DNA of 64,000 nucleotides from BAIKAL-G1 sp943370385 (GTDB lineage Bacteria; Cyanobacteriota; Cyanobacteriia; PCC-6307; Cyanobiaceae): positions 24,338-88,337 of the forward strand of contig CALRQT020000015.1 in assembly GCA_943370385.1 (NCBI GenBank). Reading direction: 5' to 3'. Below, piece after piece: positions 51,870 to 61,490 of the stretch. How positions within the stretch are numbered: the first letter of the stretch is position 1; every line of letters begins with the position of its first letter. The notes beneath the pieces were generated by a model. That model saw only the letters and a program-made list of their open reading frames with translations, was not told the DNA's origin and did no database searches. Both the position numbers and the translations under genes were made by a program.

Positions 51870-53600
51870 ATGGGGGTTGCGCCATTTCGGGCTCTGATCG
51901 GCTGGGTTCTCGTGGCCCTGATGCTGGTCAGCTCCGGCTGCGACCGCCTCGGCCGCCAAGCCAGCCCTGCCCAGGGACCAAGCCAGCCCCTTGCCCCCAC
52001 GGCCCCTCGGGGTGCCCTTCAAGAGGTGGCGCCACCGCCGCTGGTGCAAGACCTACGGGCCCGCCTGGATCGTCGCGATCCCCAGGTGTCGATCCTGGCC
52101 CCGGCCGATGGCGCCCTGCTGCCGGCGGGCCCCTGGACGTTGGAGCTCCAGGCGCAGGACTGGCCCCTGGCGGATGCCGGCCCGCTCGGACTAGGGCCCC
52201 ATCTGGTGGTGCAACTCGATAACGCCCCCCCCCTGCGCATCAGCGACGCCACCGCCGCCAGGCATCTAGGGATGCCGCCCCTGACCCCAGGCAGCCATCG
52301 CCTCACCGTTTACGCCGCCAGGCCCTGGGGGGAAGTGGTGAAGTCCCCGGGCGCCAGCCGCCAGATCCGCCTCGATCGGGTGGCCGCCAACCCCCAGCAG
52401 GTGCCGGCCCCAGGCTCGCCCCAATTGCTGGCGGCCCTGGCCAGCCCAGGGCCCAGCCAGGAACCCGTGCTGATCGACTGGCTCCTGCTCGATGCCCCCC
52501 TGCAACATCTCAGGGACGACGACGGCCGCTGGCGCCTGCGGGTGAGCGTCAACGGCGACAGTTTCTTGGTGGACCGCCAAACCCCCCTTTGGCTGAAGGG
52601 ATTCCACGGCGGCAGCAATGCCGTGCAGCTGGAACTACTCGATGGCCGGGGTGAGCCGCTGAATCCACCCTTCAACAGCCTGGTGGAGGAAGTGGTGATC
52701 CAACCGGGTCCCGGCGCCGCCTGGCAGCGCTCCAGCCTCACGGCCCTGGAGCAGGACCAGCTCCTAGGCGAAGCGCCCCCGGCGCCCGAGCCCGCGGCTT
52801 ACGCCAGCCCAGTCCCCCCACAGAAGGCCGTGGAGCAGGCGTCCGAGCAGCCACCCACTCCCGCCAGCGATCCAGCGCTCCCGCCAGCAATGCAATCAGG
52901 GGCGGATAGCCCCGCCGGGGCTAAGGGGCTGCCAATGGATCAGGCCGCCAGCGGGTCCGGCGACCGCATTCGTTCTCCGAACCCAGGGGCCCTGCCAGGC
53001 CCCCTGGAGCCATCCCAAACCGCTGCCACCGTTGACAACAGCCCTAACGACAGCCCGAACGACAGCCGGGCCCCAGAGCCTGCACCGGGGGAGAGTGTCA
53101 ATCCTGTCGTTGGACTCCAAGCCAGTTCGGCCCTTGATCCTGCAGCCCCTCCCCAGCCCGAGGATCCAGGGACGAGCTCGAGTCCAACCCCACCCCGCGC
53201 CCAGCCCCCTGCCAGGGAGCTGCAAACCGCACCAGCCGCCGCCCCAACGTCGGGGGGAGTGGACAGCATCCAGGCCCCCCAGCCCCAGGCCCAAGCCACA
53301 CCTGGGGCTGGGGGGCCTGGGGATCGGGAGACTGCTGCTACTGGAATCTCCGTAGCGATCCCGCCCGAAACCACCACCGCAGCGCCAGCGACCGGTCGGC
53401 CTGACCCACCCCCAGGGCCCAAAACCCAGAACGGCAGCCTCCCCCAGGCCAGGGCAGCCGCGGCCCCGCCCCCGGAGCGCCTCAGCCCCAGCACCAGCCT
53501 CAGCGGCCGGGCCCGCGACCAGGTGGCTGCCGATGGTTCCTTGCTCAAAACCCGGCCCGAGGGCCCCCTGGCCCGGCTGCGCCAACGGTTTCAACCATGA
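51870..53600 (+). CDS. Putative lipoprotein with long proline-rich C-terminus
   Basis: A 576-residue protein from ATG 51870, chosen because AAGGAG lies ten bases upstream and the signal peptide begins there. The signal ends in LVSSGC, a plausible lipobox, so the mature protein is probably lipid-anchored. Residues ~60-300 look folded (two similar blocks, SILAPADGALLPAGPWTLELQAQDWPL and the later VQLELLDGRGEPLNPP). Residues ~310-560 are proline/alanine/serine-rich and probably disordered. Not recognised. Its stop overlaps the CbiG-CobJ start as ATGA. Confidence 0.65.
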   Translation: MGVAPFRALIGWVLVALMLVSSGCDRLGRQASPAQGPSQPLAPTAPRGALQEVAPPPLVQDLRARLDRRDPQVSILAPADGALLPAGPWTLELQAQDWPLADAGPLGLGPHLVVQLDNAPPLRISDATAARHLGMPPLTPGSHRLTVYAARPWGEVVKSPGASRQIRLDRVAANPQQVPAPGSPQLLAALASPGPSQEPVLIDWLLLDAPLQHLRDDDGRWRLRVSVNGDSFLVDRQTPLWLKGFHGGSNAVQLELLDGRGEPLNPPFNSLVEEVVIQPGPGAAWQRSSLTALEQDQLLGEAPPAPEPAAYASPVPPQKAVEQASEQPPTPASDPALPPAMQSGADSPAGAKGLPMDQAASGSGDRIRSPNPGALPGPLEPSQTAATVDNSPNDSPNDSRAPEPAPGESVNPVVGLQASSALDPAAPPQPEDPGTSSSPTPPRAQPPARELQTAPAAAPTSGGVDSIQAPQPQAQATPGAGGPGDRETAATGISVAIPPETTTAAPATGRPDPPPGPKTQNGSLPQARAAAAPPPERLSPSTSLSGRARDQVAADGSLLKTRPEGPLARLRQRFQP

Positions 53601-55459
53601 CGGCCCAAGGACTGCGCTGGGGATTCGGCCTCGGCGCTTCCAGTTTTCCCCTGTTGCAGCGGCTGCTGCAGGCCGGCCTGATTGACCGCCTGGTGCTGCC
53701 GCCCCAAACCATCGAGGCCGAACCCTCCCAGCAGCTGTTCAGCGAAGGGGGACCTGACGCCGCGGGGGTGAGCGGCGATCCCGACTGGCACCGGGCCACG
53801 GCTGCCGAGCTGCTCGCCTCCGAATGGGAGCGCAGCAGCGCCTTTGTGGCGATCGGTGCCTGCGGCGCCATCACCCGGCTGATCGCGCCCCACCTGAAGG
53901 CCAAAGGCCAGGACCCCGCCGTGGTGGTGCTCGATCCCCTCGGCCGCTACGCCATCCCCCTGCTCGGCGGCCATGGGGCCGGGGCCGAGCAGCTCAGCCT
54001 GGCGATCGCCGCCCTGCTGGAGGGGCAGGCCGTACTAACGGGCAGCAGCAGTGGCCAGGGGCGCCTGGCCCTGGACAGCTTCGGCAGCCGCTGGGGCTGG
54101 CGCCGTGGCAGTGGCGACTGGGACTCCCTAGTGAAATCCGTGGCCCGGGGCGGCCCGATCCAGGTCCATCAGCCCAGCGGCACCCAGCGTTGGCAGGGGC
54201 TCGACGGGGCCGCCTCCCTGCTCGAACCCGGGCGCTCCGAGGGGTTGGCCCTGGTCATCAGCGCCGAGCGGGGCGAGGGCTGCCGCTGGCACCCCCCCTG
54301 CCTCTGGCTCGGGATCGGCTGTGAGCGAGGCACCAGCTTGGGCCTGCTGGAGCGCCTGGTCGACACCAGCCTGGCCCAACTGGGGCTCGCCCCCGAAGCA
54401 GTAGCAGGCCTGGCCAGCGCCGACCGCAAAGCCGACGAACCGGCCCTGCTGCAGCTGGCCGAGCGCAGGGGCTGGCCCCTGCGGTGCTTTGAGGCCACCA
54501 GCCTGGCGGCGGTGGCGGTGCCCAATCCCTCCGAAGCGGTGGCCCGGGAACTGGGCACGGCCAGCGTGGCCGAGGCGGCAGCCCTGCTCGCCGCCGGTCC
54601 AGGGCCCCAGCTCACCCTCGAGAAACGGATCGAACGGGCCCAGGAAGGCGAACGGGGCGCAGCCACCCTGGCGATTGCCCAAACCGCCAGCCAATGGGCC
54701 CCGGGCCAGGGCCAACTCCATTTGGTCGGCAGTGGGCCAGGCAGCCTGAACCTGCTCACCCCCGATGCCCGCCGGGCCCTGGCCGAAAGCACGGTCTGGG
54801 TGGGCTATGGCCTGTATTTGGACCTGCTCGAACCCCTGCGCCGCCCCGACCAACTGCGCAGCGACGGCCAGCTCACCCTCGAGCGCGAGCGCTGCGCCGA
54901 AGCCCTGGCCCTGGCCTGCCAGGGCCTGACTGTCGCCCTGGTCTCCTCCGGCGACAGCGGCATCTACGGCATGGCCGGCCTGGCCCTGGAGCAATGGCTG
55001 GCCCTAGCGCCGGGGGATCGGCCTGGATTCACGGTGCATCCGGGCATTTCGGCCCTGCAATTGGCCGCCGCCCGGGCCGGGGCACCCCTGATGCATGACT
55101 TCTGCACGGTGAGCCTCAGCGACCGGCTCACCCCCTGGCCGGTGATCGAGAAACGGCTACAGGCTGCGGCAGCCGGTGATTTTGTGGTGGCCCTCTACAA
55201 CCCCCGCTCCCTAGGCCGCGACTGGCAACTGGGCCGGGCCCGGGACCTGTTGCTCGAGCACCGGCCTGGCAGCACACCGGTGCTGTTGGCCCGCCAATTG
55301 GGCCGGGCCGAAGAAACCCTGAGCCTGCACACCCTGGCCGATCTGCCGATCGGGGCCGTGGACATGCTCACCCTGGTGCTGATCGGCAACAGCAGTAGCC
55401 GGGTTGAGGCCGGCCGCATGGTGACCCCCAGGGGCTACCCGGGGGCGGAGCTGGCCTGA
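53597..55459 (+). CDS. cobJ: CbiG-CobJ fusion: cobalt-precorrin-5A hydrolase and precorrin-3B C17-methyltransferase
   Basis: A two-domain enzyme of corrin synthesis. The N-terminal CbiG part (about 1-330) has AFVAIGACGAITRLIAPHL, VVVLDPLGRYAIPLLGGHGAGA and WLGIGCERGTS. The C-terminal SAM-dependent CobJ part (about 370-620) has LVGSGPGSLNLLTPDA, VALVSSGDSGIYGMAG, the HPGISALQLAAARAGAPLMHDF block and VALYNPRS. Together they open the delta-lactone ring and contract the macrocycle. This fusion is known in cyanobacteria. Start overlaps the preceding lipoprotein gene by four bases. Confidence 0.93.
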   Translation: MTAQGLRWGFGLGASSFPLLQRLLQAGLIDRLVLPPQTIEAEPSQQLFSEGGPDAAGVSGDPDWHRATAAELLASEWERSSAFVAIGACGAITRLIAPHLKAKGQDPAVVVLDPLGRYAIPLLGGHGAGAEQLSLAIAALLEGQAVLTGSSSGQGRLALDSFGSRWGWRRGSGDWDSLVKSVARGGPIQVHQPSGTQRWQGLDGAASLLEPGRSEGLALVISAERGEGCRWHPPCLWLGIGCERGTSLGLLERLVDTSLAQLGLAPEAVAGLASADRKADEPALLQLAERRGWPLRCFEATSLAAVAVPNPSEAVARELGTASVAEAAALLAAGPGPQLTLEKRIERAQEGERGAATLAIAQTASQWAPGQGQLHLVGSGPGSLNLLTPDARRALAESTVWVGYGLYLDLLEPLRRPDQLRSDGQLTLERERCAEALALACQGLTVALVSSGDSGIYGMAGLALEQWLALAPGDRPGFTVHPGISALQLAAARAGAPLMHDFCTVSLSDRLTPWPVIEKRLQAAAAGDFVVALYNPRSLGRDWQLGRARDLLLEHRPGSTPVLLARQLGRAEETLSLHTLADLPIGAVDMLTLVLIGNSSSRVEAGRMVTPRGYPGAELA

Positions 55460-55560
55460 GCCCTAGGGGCCCAATCCCCAGGATCGAACCCAGGCCGCTT
55501 CGAGCAGAACTGGGCAGGCAATCCGCCAAAAGTCCAGTCCCCTAGGGGGTGGAGCTGGCC
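55441..55560. repeat. Near-identical 16-bp direct repeats flanking a tRNA-like fragment
   Basis: GGGGGCGGAGCTGGCC at the end of cobJ (55441-55456) recurs as GGGGGTGGAGCTGGCC at 55545-55560. Inside lies a 9-bp inverted repeat, CCCTAGGGG (55461-55469) and CCCCTAGGG (55539-55547), enclosing the tRNA-like segment. Confidence 0.8.
55471..55500 (-). pseudogene. Possible tRNA 3'-half remnant
   Basis: On the minus strand a T-arm-like hairpin (CCTGG, loop GTTCGAT, CCTGG, one T-T mismatch; 55478-55494) is followed by a seven-base acceptor-like strand GGATTGG. It is preceded by a 5-bp variable-arm-like hairpin (CTGCT, CGA, AGCGG). No matching 5' acceptor half is present, so it cannot form a complete cloverleaf. 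It lies about 75 bases from the intact tRNA-Pro. Confidence 0.4.
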
Positions 55561-55573
55561 GCTGAACAATCAA

Positions 55574-55647
55574 TCGGGATGACAGGATTCGAACCTGCGG
55601 CCCCTTCGTCCCGAACGAAGTGCGCTACCAAGCTGCGCCACATCCCG
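55574..55647 (-). tRNA. tRNA-Pro (CGG)
   Basis: The minus strand forms a 74-base cloverleaf. The acceptor CGGGATG pairs with CATCCCG, anticodon stem CTTCG/CGAAG encloses TTCGGGA (anticodon CGG), and the T-arm has GGTTCGAATCC. CCA is not encoded. It is divergent from lipA. Confidence 0.95.
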
Positions 55648-55728
55648 ATGGAATGAGTGTAGGAGATCGCCCTGGCCCAGGGCCCTTCCTAAAGTCGGTC
55701 GACCCCACCACCGCCGCAGCGCCGCCCC

Positions 55729-56598
55729 TTGCAGAAACCCGACTGGTTGCGCGTGAAGGCCCCCCAGCGGGAACGGATCGGCGCCGTGGCCGACCTGCTG
55801 CTGGACCTGAAGCTAAATACGGTCTGCCAGGAGGCCAGCTGCCCCAACATTGGCGAATGCTTTGCCGGCGGCACCGCCACCTTCCTGATCATGGGGCCGG
55901 GCTGCACCCGGGCCTGCCCCTACTGCGACATCGACTTCGACAAGAGCGTGCGGGCCCTCGATCCCAGCGAACCGCAGCGGCTCGGTGAGGCGGTGGCCCG
56001 CCTAGGCCTCAAGCATGTGGTGATCACCTCGGTGAATCGGGACGACCTGGCCGATGGCGGCGCCAGCCAATTCGTCGCCTGTATCGAGCAGGTTCGCCAG
56101 CGCTCACCTTTCACCACGATCGAGCTGCTGATCCCCGATTTCTGCGGCAACTGGCAGGCCCTCGCCGCGGTCATGGCGGCAGCACCCGATGTGCTCAACC
56201 ACAACATCGAAACCGTGCCCCGGCTCTACCGCTTGGCCCGGCCCCAGGGGATCTACGGCCGCTCCCTGGAGCTGCTGCAACGGGTCCACGACGGCTGGCC
56301 CCGCACTTACACCAAATCGGGCCTGATGACAGGCCTGGGCGAAAGCGACGCTGAGGTGCTGGAGGTATTGGGTGACCTGCGCCGCCACGCCGTCGACATC
56401 GTCACGGTGGGCCAATACCTCTCGCCGGGGCCCAAACATCTGCCGGTGGATCGCTTCGTCAGCCCGGAGCAATTTGAGAGCTTCCGCCAGCACGGCGAAA
56501 CCGAGCTGGGCTTCCTGCAGGTGGTGAGCAGCCCGCTCACCCGCAGTAGCTACCACGCCGGCGAGGTTCAGCGCCTGATGCAACAACACCCTCGCTAA
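55729..56598 (+). CDS. lipA: Lipoyl synthase
   Basis: A radical-SAM enzyme that inserts two sulfurs into octanoyl-protein to form lipoyl groups. The 289-residue protein has the auxiliary cluster cysteines in CQEASCPNIGEC and the radical-SAM motif CTRACPYCD. VITSVNRDDLADGGA and the C-terminal SPLTRSSYHA are typical. The start is taken as TTG 55729 (QKPDWLRVKAPQRERIG); most homologues begin at about this point. It converges on the GOGAT gene. Confidence 0.95.
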   Translation: MQKPDWLRVKAPQRERIGAVADLLLDLKLNTVCQEASCPNIGECFAGGTATFLIMGPGCTRACPYCDIDFDKSVRALDPSEPQRLGEAVARLGLKHVVITSVNRDDLADGGASQFVACIEQVRQRSPFTTIELLIPDFCGNWQALAAVMAAAPDVLNHNIETVPRLYRLARPQGIYGRSLELLQRVHDGWPRTYTKSGLMTGLGESDAEVLEVLGDLRRHAVDIVTVGQYLSPGPKHLPVDRFVSPEQFESFRQHGETELGFLQVVSSPLTRSSYHAGEVQRLMQQHPR

Positions 56599-56704
56599 GG
56601 CCTGGCTTCACCCAAAGCGCCTGATCCCACGGCCCCTGGGGAGCCGTGGATTCGAAGACTTTGCTCGAAAGATCCTGATCGGAAGCCCCGAAAAGGGAAC
56701 CCGA

Positions 56705-59700
56705 TCAGGCCGGGACGGCAGCCCGCTCGGCCAGGCCCATGGCGGCCTTCTCACTGGGGGGCACCAACACCTTGAAACGGGTTTTCCAGTGGCCCCAATC
56801 GGCCAGCAGGGTGGCGGCCCGCTCGCTACCGGTGGACTCCAGGTGGGCCTCCAGCAAGGGTTTGAGCAGGGCCTCCTGTTCTGGGGTGGTGAGATCGCAC
56901 AAGGTCACGGTTTCCGGGTTGAGGCGCTCGGCCAGGCCCCCATCCCCATCGAGCAGGAAGGCCACCCCGCCGGTCATGCCGGCGGCCACGTTGCGGCCGG
57001 TGGAGCCCAGCACCACCACCACACCGCCGGTCATGTACTCACAGCAATGGTCGCCAGCGCCCTCCACCACGGTGCGCACGCCGCTGTTGCGCACGGCGAA
57101 GCGTTCGCCGGCCCGGCCCAGGGCATAGAGCTCGCCGCCCGTGCCGCCATAGAGGCAGGTGTTGCCCAGGATCACCTGGTTGCCAGGATCCTGCACGCCA
57201 GCCGGCGGCACCACCGTGAGGCGACCGCCATTGATGCCCTTACCGACATAGTCGTTGGCCTCACCGACCAGCTTCACCTGCATGCCCTGGAGCAGGAAGG
57301 CGCCAAAGCTCTGGCCGGCTGCCCCTTCGTAGTTGAGCGCTAACTGGCCGGTGAATCCCGTGTTGCCATGGCGGGCAGCGATTTCGCCGGCCAGACGGGC
57401 ACCTACGCTGCGGTCGGTGTTGACGATCGCCAGGCTGCGCTCCAGGCGGCCATGGCCCTCGATGGCAGCCATCACCTCCGAATCGGCGAGCAGCTGGTCT
57501 TCGAGCACCGGACCATTGCCATGGGCGGTGGGGCTGTGCTTGAGCCAGGTGCGGCCATCGGCCTGGGGAATCGGATCGAGCAGGCAGGAGAGGTCGAGGG
57601 CGCTGGTTTTGGCCAGGGCCACCAATCTGGGCTGCAACAGCTCCGTGCGGCCAATCAGGTCTTCGAGCCGGGCCACGCCGAGCACGCTCAGCAACTGGCG
57701 CACTTCTTCAGCCACAAAGAGGAAGAAATTGACCACATGGTCCGGCAGGCCCGTGAAGCGCTGGCGCAGGGCTTCCTTCTGGGTGGCCACCCCCACGGGG
57801 CAGTTATTGGTGTGACAAACCCGGGCCATGATGCAGCCCTCGGCAATCATCGCCACCGAGCCAAAGCCGTATTCCTCGGCGCCCAATAGGGCCGCAATCA
57901 CCACATCCCAGCCGGTCTTGAGGCCGCCATCGGCCCGCAGCAGCACCCGATCGCGCAGGCCGTTTTCCAGCAGGCTGCGGTGCACCTCGGTGAGGCCCAG
58001 CTCCCAGGGGCTGCCGGCGTGCTTGATCGAGCTGAGCGGCGAAGCGCCGGTGCCGCCGTCGTGGCCAGAAATCTGGATCACATCGGCATTGGCCTTGGCC
58101 ACACCAGCGGCAATCGTGCCGATCCCAATCTCAGCCACCAGCTTCACCGACACCTGGGCGGCGGGATGGACCTGGTGCAGGTCGTGGATCAGCTGGGCCA
58201 GATCCTCAATGGAATAAATGTCGTGGTGGGGCGGCGGCGAAATCAGGGCCACACCCGCCTTGCTGTTACGCAGCCAGGCGATGTAGTCGTCCACCTTGGG
58301 ACCGGGCAGCTGGCCGCCTTCGCCCGGTTTGGCACCCTGGGCCACCTTGATCTCCAGCTGGCGACCACTGCGCAGGTATTCGGGGGTCACGCCAAAGCGA
58401 CCGGAGGCGATCTGCTTGATGGCGGAGCAGGCCGTATCGCCGTTGCGCAGCCCCTTGATGCCGGGCAGGGTGGCGGAACGACCTTCCGCGTCCACATCGG
58501 TGAGGGCATGGAAGCGGGCCGGGTCTTCGCCGCCCTCGCCGCTGTTGCTCTTGCCGCCGATCCGGTTCATGGCGATGGCCAGCACCTCGTGGGCCTCGCG
58601 CGAGAGGGCGCCCAGGCTCATGCCGCCGGTGCAGAAGCGGGCGCAGATGCTTTCGATGCTCTCCACCTCATCGATCGGCAGGGGCACCGCTGCGGGGGTG
58701 AGCTGCAGCAGGTCCCGCAGGGCCGTCACGGGCCGGTTCTCAAGCAGGGTTTGGTAGGTAGAGAAGTGGTCGTAGCCCGGGCCGGCCTTGACGGCGGCGT
58801 GGAGGGCCTTGGCCATCTCCGGGCTGTTGAGGTGGAATTCGCCGCCGGTGCGGTATTGCACAAAGCCCATGAACTCGAGCTTGGTGCGGTTGAGTTCCGG
58901 GTAGGCCTTGGCGTGGAAGGCCAGGGTTTCACTGGCCAGATCGCTGAGGCTCAGGCCGGCCACCCGGCTGGTGGTGCCGCTGAAGGCCAGGGCGATCAGG
59001 TCGGCGCCGATGCCGATGGCCTCAAAGATCTGGGCGCCGTGGTAGCTGGCCAGCAGGGAAATGCCGATCTTGGAGAGGATCTTGCGCAGGCCATCTTCGA
59101 GGGACTTGCGCACATTGGCCTGGGCCTGGTCGGCCGTGAGGGCAGGCAGTTTGCCGCGCTCGATCAAGGACTGCACCTTGGGCTGGGCCAACCAGTGGCG
59201 GGTGGTTTCCCAGGTGAGCCAGGGGCAGACGGCACTGGCGCCGTAGCCGATCAGGCAGGCCAGATGGTGGGTGCTCCAGCACTGGGCCGTGTCCACGACC
59301 AGGGAGGCCTTCAAGCGCAGGCCCAGGTTGAGCAGGTGGTGATGCACCGCCCCCACCGCCAGCAGGGGCGGGATCATGGTGGTGGTGGCATCGATGCTGG
59401 CGGGCTGGCCACCCTGGCCCCAGCGATCCGATAACAGCACGATCGCGCTGCCGGAACGCACGGCCGCCTCGGCCTCCTGGCGCAGCCGCTCCACGGCCTG
59501 CTCGAGGCCACCAGGCCCGGCCAGCACGGGGAACAGGGTCGAGAGGGTGGTGACGGCCAGGCCCTGGTGGGCGATGGCCGCCAGTTCCGCCTCATTCAGC
59601 ACTGGGGAATCGAGGTGCAACACCCCGGCGGCAGCCGGCTCCGGACGCAGGGCCGAGCCGCGCTGGCCCAGGTGCATCTCCAGGCTCATCACCAGCTTTT

Positions 59701-61327
59701 CGCGCAGGGGGTCGATCGGCGGGTTGGTGACCTGGGCGAAGCGTTGCTTGAAGTAGTCGTAGAGGAGGTGGGGCTTGCTGGAGAGCACCGCCAGGGGGAT
59801 GTCATCGCCCATGCAGTAGGTGGGTTCCTTGCCGGCCCCGGCCATGTCGTCGATCACCAGCTCCATGTCCTCGGCGGTGAAGCCGAAGGCGGTTTGCTGG
59901 CGCAGCAGCTCCAGTTCGCCCAGTTGGCGCTCCTGCAGCCAGGGCTGGGGGTCCAGCTGGCGCCGGTGCTCGGCCAGCCATGCGCCATAGGGATGGCGGG
60001 AGGCTGCCTCGGCCTTCACTTCCCAGTTGCGCAGCAGGCGGCCCTGCTCCAGGTCAACGGCCAGCATCTGGCCAGGGCCGAGGCGACCCTTTTCAACGAT
60101 GCGGCTCTCGTCGAGCTCCACCACGCCGGTTTCGGACCCCATCACCACGTAACCGTCGTTGGTGATGCAGTAGCGGGCAGGGCGCAGGCCGTTACGGTCG
60201 AGGGTGGCGCCGACGCTGCGGCCATCGCTGAACACCAGCAGGGCCGGGCCATCCCAGGGCTCCTGCAGGCAGGCATTGAATTCGTAGAAGGCCTGGATCT
60301 CGGGGCGGCTCTCCAGTTCGGGCTGCTGGCGGAAGGCCTCCGGCACCAGGGTCAGCAGGCTGTCGGTGACGGGCCGGCCGCTGCGCACCATCAACTCGAG
60401 GGTGGCATCGAGGTTGGCCGAATCACTGAAGGCCGGATTCACCACCGGCTTGAGATCGCCGGCCGCCCCGCCCCAGACCGCATCGAGGTTGGCTTCGGCG
60501 GCCCGGGCCCAGTTGAGGTTGCCGAGCAGGGTGTTGATCTCGCCGTTGTGGCCCAGCAGGCGCATCGGCTGGGCCAGGGGCCAGCGGGGCAGGGTGTTGG
60601 TGCTGAAGCGGCGGTGATACACCGCAAAACTGACGGCGAAACGGGGATCGCGCAGGTCGCCGTAGAAGGCGGCCAGCACCTGGGAGCGCACCATCCCCTT
60701 GTACACAAGGGTGCGGCTGCTTAGGGAGGCGAAATAGAGGTCGATGGAGCCGGCTCCCCAGGCCTCCCGAGCCCGGTCGCCCACCCGACGCCGCAGCCGG
60801 AACAGCAGGGCTTCCAGGGCATCGCCCCCAGGGGCCGACCCGCCGGCGGCCGGACCGATCAACCATTGCTCAATCACCGGGGCCGTCTGCCGGGCCATGG
60901 GGCCGAGCACGGAGACATCCACGGGCACGGGGCGCCAGCCCAGGCTGGCCAAACCCAAATGGGCCGCTTCGGCATCACAGAACTGGCGAGCCTGCTCGCG
61001 CCGAAGCGGATCTGCCGGCAGGAACACCATGCCCAGGCCCCGGGCGCTGCCACGGCTGGCCTGGGCCTGGGGCCACACCGACTCCAGGTAGGCCCAGGGA
61101 ATGCCGCAGAGGATGCCGGCTCCATCACCGGAATCGCCGTCGCCACCGCAGCCACCGCGGTGCTCCATGCAATCGAGGGCGCGCAGGGCCTGGGCCAGCA
61201 CCCAATGGCTCGGCTCTCCCTGGAGATGGGCAAGAAACCCCACCCCGCAGGCGTCCTTTTCGCCAGCCACGGCGGCAGGGGCCGGGCTATCGCTATGGGG
61301 CCACTGGGGACGGGAGGAAAGCGCCAT
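56705..61327 (-). CDS. glsF: Ferredoxin-dependent glutamate synthase (Fd-GOGAT)
   Basis: The large synthase makes two glutamates from glutamine and 2-oxoglutarate in nitrogen assimilation. From ATG 61327 it is 1540 residues, the usual size. The N-terminal amidotransferase has the Cys27 nucleophile in KDACGVGFLAHLQG. The synthase domain has GGKSNSGEGGEDP and the cluster motif CIMARVCHTNNCPVG; the C-terminal beta-helix has repeated G-x-x-G-x-x-x-G. A longer in-frame reading overlaps the divergent gene and is rejected. The choice of ferredoxin over NADPH rests on size and the apparent lack of a gltD neighbour. No NtcA site was seen upstream. Confidence 0.93.
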   Translation of the reverse strand: MALSSRPQWPHSDSPAPAAVAGEKDACGVGFLAHLQGEPSHWVLAQALRALDCMEHRGGCGGDGDSGDGAGILCGIPWAYLESVWPQAQASRGSARGLGMVFLPADPLRREQARQFCDAEAAHLGLASLGWRPVPVDVSVLGPMARQTAPVIEQWLIGPAAGGSAPGGDALEALLFRLRRRVGDRAREAWGAGSIDLYFASLSSRTLVYKGMVRSQVLAAFYGDLRDPRFAVSFAVYHRRFSTNTLPRWPLAQPMRLLGHNGEINTLLGNLNWARAAEANLDAVWGGAAGDLKPVVNPAFSDSANLDATLELMVRSGRPVTDSLLTLVPEAFRQQPELESRPEIQAFYEFNACLQEPWDGPALLVFSDGRSVGATLDRNGLRPARYCITNDGYVVMGSETGVVELDESRIVEKGRLGPGQMLAVDLEQGRLLRNWEVKAEAASRHPYGAWLAEHRRQLDPQPWLQERQLGELELLRQQTAFGFTAEDMELVIDDMAGAGKEPTYCMGDDIPLAVLSSKPHLLYDYFKQRFAQVTNPPIDPLREKLVMSLEMHLGQRGSALRPEPAAAGVLHLDSPVLNEAELAAIAHQGLAVTTLSTLFPVLAGPGGLEQAVERLRQEAEAAVRSGSAIVLLSDRWGQGGQPASIDATTTMIPPLLAVGAVHHHLLNLGLRLKASLVVDTAQCWSTHHLACLIGYGASAVCPWLTWETTRHWLAQPKVQSLIERGKLPALTADQAQANVRKSLEDGLRKILSKIGISLLASYHGAQIFEAIGIGADLIALAFSGTTSRVAGLSLSDLASETLAFHAKAYPELNRTKLEFMGFVQYRTGGEFHLNSPEMAKALHAAVKAGPGYDHFSTYQTLLENRPVTALRDLLQLTPAAVPLPIDEVESIESICARFCTGGMSLGALSREAHEVLAIAMNRIGGKSNSGEGGEDPARFHALTDVDAEGRSATLPGIKGLRNGDTACSAIKQIASGRFGVTPEYLRSGRQLEIKVAQGAKPGEGGQLPGPKVDDYIAWLRNSKAGVALISPPPHHDIYSIEDLAQLIHDLHQVHPAAQVSVKLVAEIGIGTIAAGVAKANADVIQISGHDGGTGASPLSSIKHAGSPWELGLTEVHRSLLENGLRDRVLLRADGGLKTGWDVVIAALLGAEEYGFGSVAMIAEGCIMARVCHTNNCPVGVATQKEALRQRFTGLPDHVVNFFLFVAEEVRQLLSVLGVARLEDLIGRTELLQPRLVALAKTSALDLSCLLDPIPQADGRTWLKHSPTAHGNGPVLEDQLLADSEVMAAIEGHGRLERSLAIVNTDRSVGARLAGEIAARHGNTGFTGQLALNYEGAAGQSFGAFLLQGMQVKLVGEANDYVGKGINGGRLTVVPPAGVQDPGNQVILGNTCLYGGTGGELYALGRAGERFAVRNSGVRTVVEGAGDHCCEYMTGGVVVVLGSTGRNVAAGMTGGVAFLLDGDGGLAERLNPETVTLCDLTTPEQEALLKPLLEAHLESTGSERAATLLADWGHWKTRFKVLVPPSEKAAMGLAERAAVPA

Positions 61328-61490
61328 AGCCAGGCAACAACTTGCGTATGGAACGGCCCTTCTGCAGGTGTGGATCACCCGCAGAGACACCGCATTTAGA
61401 GCTTTGGATCTTAGGCAGCTGGTCGCCGCCACTCCATCCCCGGCGCAGGGAGCCTGGACAACCGGCCTAGCGTGCTGACATCTCCCTGGA

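Noticed and set aside
56675..56708. Inverted repeat CTGATCGG/CCGATCAG at the end of the GOGAT gene as a terminator
   Set aside because: The loop is 18 bases and neither strand has a T run after the stem; left as unassigned structure.
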